Assembly: GCA_020555605.1 (NCBI GenBank)
Contig: JAJCJC010000003.1
Span: 1-64,000, forward strand
Direction of reading: 5' to 3'
Length of the DNA: 64,000 nucleotides
From: a bacterium 210917-SL.2.15
Lineage (GTDB): Bacteria; Bacillota; Clostridia; Oscillospirales; Oscillospiraceae
The notes under the pieces are model-generated. The model worked only from the letters and a program-made list of their open reading frames with translations, was not told the origin of the DNA and ran no database searches. A program made the translations under genes and the position numbers. Shown here piece after piece: positions 59,014 to 64,000 of the stretch (position 1 is the first letter of the stretch; each line of letters starts with the position of its first letter).

Positions 59014-59586
59014 GTGGACAGCCAAAAAGCGGGCAGAGGAAAGAATCAGACCAGCGAGAAGGGAAAGAAAAAGCGGGATTACTGGATACCAAAGATCTTT
59101 TTGATGTCCATCACCATTTCGGCTGTGTTCAGCTTGGTATCCTCCAATGTGCTCAATGGTGCGGGATATATTATCGCCTTTTTGCTGCTGGCCGCGTTTA
59201 TCCTGATCGGCATTGTGTTTGATATCATCGGCGTTTCGGTCACGGTGGCGGAAGAGCGCCCGTTCCATTCTATGGCAGCTCACGGCGAAAAGAGCGCCTC
59301 CTGTGCGATGCAGCTGATCCGCAACGCTGAGAAGGTCAGCAGTGTGTGCAACGATGTGGTGGGCGATATTTCCGGCATTGTCAGCGGTTCTACTGCGGCG
59401 GTGATTGTGACAAAGCTCTGTGCCTCGTTTGACTTGGATTCCATGGTAATGTCTCTTGTGATTTCGGCTCTGGTTTCCGGATTGACCATCGGCGGCAAGG
59501 CGATCGGCAAAAAAATTGCCATCAACAACAGTACGCAGGTGGTGCATTCGGTGTCCCGTGTAATCTATATGATCAAAAGAAAATAA
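59014..59586 (+). CDS. oapA: OLE-associated membrane protein OapA
   Basis: 190 residues, starting at GTG with GGGAGG 9 nt upstream; an ATG at 58996 lies in front of that ribosome site. Basic, Lys-rich N-terminus, then membrane helices (IFLMSITISAVFSLVSS, ILIGIVFDIIGVSVTVA, and a C-terminal pair around VMSLVISALVSGLTIGGKAIGKK). HSMAAHGEKSASCAMQLIRNAEKVSSVCNDVVGDISGIVSGSTAA is the recognisable family core. OapA binds OLE RNA and holds it at the membrane. The gene begins 37 bp after the OLE 3' stem and is followed by dxs. Confidence 0.9.
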   Translation: MDSQKAGRGKNQTSEKGKKKRDYWIPKIFLMSITISAVFSLVSSNVLNGAGYIIAFLLLAAFILIGIVFDIIGVSVTVAEERPFHSMAAHGEKSASCAMQLIRNAEKVSSVCNDVVGDISGIVSGSTAAVIVTKLCASFDLDSMVMSLVISALVSGLTIGGKAIGKKIAINNSTQVVHSVSRVIYMIKRK

Positions 59587-59629
59587 AGAGCAGGCGATTC
59601 TCTTTTGTGAAACGCAGAAGGGTTCTAAT

Positions 59630-61501
59630 ATGAAATATACTATTTTAGATAAGATTGCGTCTCCGGATGACGTAAAGAAACTTTCGCCCGGGGAATGCAG
59701 ACAGCTATGCGCAGAACTGCGCGCTTTTTTGCTGGATTCGGTGTCCAAAACCGGAGGACACCTGGCATCCAATCTTGGCGCGGTGGAACTGACCGTGGCG
59801 ATCCATCGCGTGTTTGATACGGCGAAGGATCGCCTTGTTTTTGATGTGGGACATCAATGCTATGTGCACAAAGCCCTGACGGGGCGGCAGGCGCTGTTTT
59901 CCACACTGCGCGCCTTTGAAGGAATGTCCGGTTTCCCAAAACCCCATGAAAGTGTCCACGATGCCTTTATTGCGGGGCATGCGTCCAATTCGGTGTCGGT
60001 GGCGTTGGGGATGGCGCGGGCCAGGACTTTGCAGGGTGCCGATTACCGCGTGCTTGCGCTGATTGGCGACGGCGCGCTGACGGGCGGCTTGGCCTACGAA
60101 GGGCTGAACAATGCCGGTGCTTCGCAGGAGCCGCTGATCATTTTGCTGAATGACAACGGCATGTCCATCGGGCAGAACGTGGGCGGCGTGGCCTCGCATC
60201 TGGCGCGTATCCGCACAAGGCCCGGGTATTATCAATTCAAAAAATGTTATCATAGCGTGATGCACCATCTTCCGGGCGGCAGGGCCGTTTATCACGGTGT
60301 CCACCGCGTGAAAAGCAGCGTCAAAAAAGCGCTGTGGCCATGCAGTTTTTTTGAGGACATGGGTTTTCAGTACTTAGGGCCTGTGGACGGACATGACTTG
60401 GATCAGTTGTGCCATGTGCTCAACTGGGCCAAAGAACTCCGCGCTCCGGTGGTAGTGCATGTAAATACGGTAAAAGGTAAAGGCTATTCTTTTGCAGAAG
60501 AAAATCCGGATCGTTTTCACGGCGTCTCGCCCTTTGATCCGCAGACCGGGATGGTCTTAAAGCCCTCCGGGGGGAATTTCAGCAAAGTTGCCGGAAAAAC
60601 CCTGTGCGATTTGGCACAGCAGGACGCGCGCATTTGCACCATTACGGCGGCTATGGAATCCGGCACGGGGCTGGATCTTTTTGCAAAAGATCACCCGGAG
60701 CGTTTTTTTGACGTGGGAATCGCCGAAGGGCATGCGGTGGCCATGGCGGCTGGTATGGCGGCCCAGGGGTTGGTACCGGTGTTTGCCGTTTATTCCAGTT
60801 TCCTGCAGCGTGGATTCGATATGCTGCTTCACGATGTGGGATTGATGCAGCTCCATGTGGTGTTTGCGGTGGACCGGGCCGGCCTGGTGGGCGAGGACGG
60901 CGAGACGCACCACGGCGTTTTTGACGTCGGCTATCTCAGCCAGATCCCGGGTATGCGGATCTATTGCCCGGCCAGTTTTGCGGAAATGCGCGCCATGTTA
61001 GAGCGCGCCGTGCTGGAAGATTCCGGGCCTGTGGCCGTGCGGTATGCGCGCGGCGGAGAGGGTGCATACAAAGGCCTTTCCCATGATATCTCCGAATGTT
61101 GCCGGGAGGGAAACGATATTACCCTGGTATCTTACGGCGTACTGCTCAACGAACTGTTCACGGCGGCAGAGTTGTTGGGGCGAAAAGGCATTTCGGCAGA
61201 AATCATAAAGCTCAATACGATCTCTCCGTTAGATGTGGAAGCGGTTGCAGCCTCGGCAGAAAAAACCGGAGGTCTTCTGGTTCTGGAAGACTGCGTGGAA
61301 AACGGCAGCGTAGGGCAGCGCCTGACAACGGAGCTGGCGAAGCGAAGCGCTTTGCCACGTACAATTCTTTTGAAAAATCTCGGCAATGACTATACGGCGC
61401 AGGGCAGCGTTTCGCTGTTGCGCAAAGCCAAAGCGCTGGACGGCGCAAGCATTGCCGCTGCTGTGGAGGAGGCCCTGGGGCATGGCGAAAAAGCGACTTG
61501 A
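59630..61501 (+). CDS. dxs: 1-deoxy-D-xylulose-5-phosphate synthase
   Basis: 623 residues, a thiamine-diphosphate enzyme: SVSKTGGHLASNLGAVELTVA-like segment at the N-terminus, the ThDP motif GDGALTGGLAYEGLNNAG, then HVNTVKGKGYSFAEENPDRFHGV, DVGIAEGHAVAMAAGMA and GEDGETHHGVFDV. It condenses pyruvate and glyceraldehyde-3-phosphate to DXP, the first step of the MEP isoprenoid pathway whose later product feeds IspA. Its end overlaps tlyA by 20 bp. Confidence 0.96.
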   Translation: MKYTILDKIASPDDVKKLSPGECRQLCAELRAFLLDSVSKTGGHLASNLGAVELTVAIHRVFDTAKDRLVFDVGHQCYVHKALTGRQALFSTLRAFEGMSGFPKPHESVHDAFIAGHASNSVSVALGMARARTLQGADYRVLALIGDGALTGGLAYEGLNNAGASQEPLIILLNDNGMSIGQNVGGVASHLARIRTRPGYYQFKKCYHSVMHHLPGGRAVYHGVHRVKSSVKKALWPCSFFEDMGFQYLGPVDGHDLDQLCHVLNWAKELRAPVVVHVNTVKGKGYSFAEENPDRFHGVSPFDPQTGMVLKPSGGNFSKVAGKTLCDLAQQDARICTITAAMESGTGLDLFAKDHPERFFDVGIAEGHAVAMAAGMAAQGLVPVFAVYSSFLQRGFDMLLHDVGLMQLHVVFAVDRAGLVGEDGETHHGVFDVGYLSQIPGMRIYCPASFAEMRAMLERAVLEDSGPVAVRYARGGEGAYKGLSHDISECCREGNDITLVSYGVLLNELFTAAELLGRKGISAEIIKLNTISPLDVEAVAASAEKTGGLLVLEDCVENGSVGQRLTTELAKRSALPRTILLKNLGNDYTAQGSVSLLRKAKALDGASIAAAVEEALGHGEKAT

Positions 61502-62288
61502 TGTGCTTGTCACAGAGCGCGGCTTGGCGGAAAGCCGTCAGAAAGCTCAGGCGTTGATTATGGCTGGGGAAGTCTTTTCCAGAGACCGAAAACTGGATAA
61601 GGCCGGTATGAATGTGGAGGACACCATCCCTCTGGAGGTGCGCGGAAATACGCTGCGCTATGTGGGACGGGGGGGCCTGAAGCTGGAAAAAGCGATGGAA
61701 GTATTCCCGATTGATCTCAACGGCTGTATTGCCGCCGACATCGGGGCGTCTACCGGCGGGTTTACGGACTGTATGCTCCAGAACGGGGCCAAGAAGGTTT
61801 ATTCGGTGGACGTGGGCTACGGTGAACTGGCCTGGAAACTGCGCAGCGATGAGCGGGTCGTGGTGCTTGAGCGTACCAACGCGCGGTATTTGAGCCGTGA
61901 ACAGGTGCCGGATCCGTTGGATTTTGCTTCGATCGATGTTTCCTTTATTTCCCTGAAGCTGATTTTTCCAGCTCTTCACGATTTGCTGCGCAAAGGCGGG
62001 CAGGTGGTGAGCCTGATCAAGCCGCAGTTTGAAGCCGGACGGGAGTTTGTCGGGAAAAAAGGGATCGTGCGTGATCCGAAGGTACACCGGATGGTGTTGG
62101 AACAGTATCTGGAGCATGCAGAAGCTGCAGATTTTTCAGTTCTAGATTTGACGTATTCCCCCATTACGGGGCAAGAGGGCAACATTGAATATCTTGGCTT
62201 TCTGGAGAAGGGGGCAGGCTGCAGCCGCAGACTGGATTTGCAGGCGGTGATCGATGCATCCCACCGCGCACTCAAGGGCGAGGGGTGA
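61482..62288 (+). CDS. tlyA: TlyA family rRNA 2'-O-methyltransferase
   Basis: 268 residues. An S4 RNA-binding domain (KKRLDVLVTERGLAESRQKAQALIMAGEV) precedes an FtsJ-like methyltransferase: VGRGGLKLEKAMEVF, AADIGASTGGFTDCMLQNGA (SAM site), and LIKPQFEAGRE. Family members methylate 16S or 23S rRNA; earlier called haemolysins. The ATG at 61482 gives the normal N-terminus within the end of dxs. Confidence 0.93.
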   Translation: MAKKRLDVLVTERGLAESRQKAQALIMAGEVFSRDRKLDKAGMNVEDTIPLEVRGNTLRYVGRGGLKLEKAMEVFPIDLNGCIAADIGASTGGFTDCMLQNGAKKVYSVDVGYGELAWKLRSDERVVVLERTNARYLSREQVPDPLDFASIDVSFISLKLIFPALHDLLRKGGQVVSLIKPQFEAGREFVGKKGIVRDPKVHRMVLEQYLEHAEAADFSVLDLTYSPITGQEGNIEYLGFLEKGAGCSRRLDLQAVIDASHRALKGEG

Positions 62289-62295
62289 GGGAAGA

Positions 62296-63168
62296 ATGAA
62301 AAAAGTCGTATTGTGCCCGAATCCCTATCGCGATCACGGATTGTATATGACACAGAAGGTGCGTGAGATTTTAACGGAAACCGGCATCGAAAGTGTGATC
62401 AGCCTTCCCTTTCAGCCAGAGGGCGATGTTTTGCCGAAAGAGTTGACCTATCTTCCGGTGAAAACGGCGATCAAGGGTGCAGGCCTGATGATCGCTTTCG
62501 GCGGGGACGGGAGCATCCTGCATCTGGCCAAAACCGCTGCGGTGCACCATTTACCGATTTTGGGCATCAATCTGGGAAATCTCGGCTACATTGCAGAGCT
62601 GGAAAGTACGGATATCGAGCTGTTGCGCAAGCTGAAAAGCGGGAAGCTGAAGCGCGAAGCGAGGATGATGCTGGATGTGCGGGTGTTTCGCGCGGACAAA
62701 CAGGTCTATTCTAACATTGTTCTAAATGACGCCGTGATCACCAAAGGTGCTGTGGCTCGGGTAATCCATCTGCAGATGTACCTCAATCAAAAAGAGTTTA
62801 TCAGCATCGGTGGGGATGGCATGATTTTTGCTACACCTACAGGTTCTACAGCCTATTCTCTCTCTGCTGGCGGCCCGATTGTAGATCCGGCGGCACAGAA
62901 TATCCTGCTTACCCCCATCTGTGCACACACGCTGACCACATCCTCGTATGTGCTGGGACCGGATCAGGTGATTGAGGTACGCTCTGTGGGAAACGGAAAC
63001 AAGACAGTTTACCTGTCCGCAGACGGTGGAAAAGCTTTTTTGCTGCGGGAGGGAGACCGGATGGTCGTGCGCCGCGCGAAATATGAAACGGAACTGATCA
63101 AACTGAAGGACCGAAGCTTTTATGAAACGCTGTGCCGAAAAATGGCGAATCGGGAGATGAGTAAATAA
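62296..63168 (+). CDS. nadK: NAD kinase
   Basis: 290 residues. The GGDGS catalytic motif is at 69-73 (FGGDGSILHLAK), then ILGINLGNLGYIAEL, and TPTGSTAYSLSAGGPIV. It phosphorylates NAD to NADP with ATP or polyphosphate in the cytosol. The start at 62296 has GAGGG upstream; the upstream ATG 62254 lies in tlyA. Confidence 0.95.
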   Translation: MKKVVLCPNPYRDHGLYMTQKVREILTETGIESVISLPFQPEGDVLPKELTYLPVKTAIKGAGLMIAFGGDGSILHLAKTAAVHHLPILGINLGNLGYIAELESTDIELLRKLKSGKLKREARMMLDVRVFRADKQVYSNIVLNDAVITKGAVARVIHLQMYLNQKEFISIGGDGMIFATPTGSTAYSLSAGGPIVDPAAQNILLTPICAHTLTTSSYVLGPDQVIEVRSVGNGNKTVYLSADGGKAFLLREGDRMVVRRAKYETELIKLKDRSFYETLCRKMANREMSK

Positions 63169-63621
63169 ATGAAAGCAAAGCGTCAGGAAAAAATTCTGGA
63201 GATTATTGCCTCTGAGCCGATCGAAACGCAGGAGCAGCTGCTGGCTGCTCTGCGCAATGCCGGCATGAACGTGACGCAGGCCACGATTTCGCGGGACATC
63301 AAGGAGTTGCATCTGGTCAAGGAACAAAACGGGCGTGGCAGTTATCATTATGCCGTTTCTGTGCATAAGGAAACTTTCAGTAACGCCGGTCGGCTGCGCA
63401 CGATCTTTCGGGAAAGTGTCAGCAGCTTTGATTGCGCGCAGAATCTTGTGGTTTTGAAAACGCTGCCCGGTCTGGCGTCTGCGGCCTGCATGGCGCTGGA
63501 TAATATGCACATCAGCGTTTTGGTGGGGTCCCTGGCCGGGGACGACACGGTGCTCCTGGTGATGCGCGACAATGAAAGCGCTGTGGCATTTTGTGAGGAT
63601 ATCCGGAAAATGATCGAGTGA
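63169..63621 (+). CDS. argR: Arginine repressor ArgR
   Basis: 150 residues. Winged helix: RQEKILEIIASEPIETQEQLLAALRNAGMNVTQATISRDIKELHLVK. C-terminal arginine-binding and hexamer domain: VLKTLPGLASAACMALDNM, and GSLAGDDTVLLVMRDNESA. It controls arginine genes in response to arginine. It begins right after the nadK stop. ARG-box-like sites appear at 12254-12313 and 58292. Confidence 0.95.
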   Translation: MKAKRQEKILEIIASEPIETQEQLLAALRNAGMNVTQATISRDIKELHLVKEQNGRGSYHYAVSVHKETFSNAGRLRTIFRESVSSFDCAQNLVVLKTLPGLASAACMALDNMHISVLVGSLAGDDTVLLVMRDNESAVAFCEDIRKMIE

Positions 63622-63671
63622 GCAGGCAGGCTCTGACGCTGAACGATACACAAGAAGGACGGTGCTGTGCG

Positions 63672-64000
63672 ATGCTGCTGTTGCTGCATATTGAGAATAT
63701 TGCTGTGATCGAACGGGCGGATATTACGTTTCAGCCCGGCTTTAATGCGCTGACGGGTGAGACTGGCGCGGGTAAATCCATTGTGATTGATGCCATGGGG
63801 GCGGTCCTGGGACAGCGCGTCTCCCGCGACCTGGTGCGTACGGGGAAACAGCGCGCATCGGTCAGCGCCATGTTTTCGGATGCGGATCCGTCGCTGGAAG
63901 CGCTGCAGGAGTATGGAATTGTGCCTGATGAGGACGGGATGATCCTGCTGCAGCGGGACATCCAGGCCGATGGAAAATCCGTATGCCGTATCAATGGCCG
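63672..64000 (+). CDS. recN: DNA repair protein RecN (5' part, cut by window edge)
   Basis: About 109 codons of the N-terminus: LLLLHIENIAVIERADITF, Walker A TGETGAGKSIVIDAMG, then LGQRVSRDLVRTGKQRASVSA. RecN is an SMC-like ATPase in double-strand break repair. The order nadK-argR-recN is conserved in Firmicutes. The gene continues beyond position 64000. Confidence 0.95.
   Translation, partial: MLLLLHIENIAVIERADITFQPGFNALTGETGAGKSIVIDAMGAVLGQRVSRDLVRTGKQRASVSAMFSDADPSLEALQEYGIVPDEDGMILLQRDIQADGKSVCRING

Overview
The window looks like a chromosomal segment of a spore-forming anaerobic Firmicute of class Clostridia, probably an Oscillospiraceae/Ruminococcaceae-type gut organism. This is inferred from the complete spoIIIAA-AH operon, the hprK/rapZ/yvcK/whiA cluster, rubrerythrin, the GC-rich codon use, and the OLE RNA locus. 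No phage, plasmid, IS element or CRISPR array was seen. Promoters read easily in this genome: many are TTGCWT or TTGACA, 17 bp, TATAAT.

Left part (1-12 kb): the end of an rRNA operon (5S rRNA plus terminator), sfsA, a patatin lipase overlapping an acetyltransferase, an SdpR/SdpI-like regulator and immunity pair, a Nudix/DNA-glycosylase fusion, malic enzyme, a tiny Cys/Gly-rich membrane protein, a lone fumarase beta subunit with a DivIVA-like protein, tRNA-Arg, TspO and a ferredoxin-tailed aldo/keto reductase.

Middle (12-36 kb): lysA-icd, a MATE exporter, a yjdF gene behind an apparent yjdF (azaaromatic) riboswitch, a TrpXYZ-type ABC importer, two tRNA-Leu genes, rubrerythrin, a two-component system with a third membrane-anchored partner, a DUF4358 lipoprotein, recQ with an exonuclease, a SleB-type cell-wall hydrolase, and a TetR regulator with twin operators in front of two flavoprotein genes that are both broken (amber codon; frameshift). 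A GH3 glycosidase, glycerol dehydrogenase and rpmB follow.

Right part (36-64 kb) is mostly conserved core: ribokinase-like gene, hprK, ROK glucokinase, murB, rapZ, yvcK, whiA, dnaE, a DUF4364 regulator, a 280-residue cysteine-rich protein, spoIIIAA-AH, Asp23, nusB, a TsaD-like paralog, xseA, xseB and ispA. Then comes a ~640-nt gene-free stretch that I read as OLE RNA, followed by oapA, dxs, tlyA, nadK, argR and the start of recN. OLE and its membrane partner OapA inside an isoprenoid/DNA-repair operon is the most striking system in the window. A perfect terminal stem and a good private promoter can be read directly.

Genes are mostly co-oriented and tightly overlapping (ATGA junctions), so several multi-gene operons are clear. 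No gene was checked against a database. Names rest on recognised family sequence features and on context.
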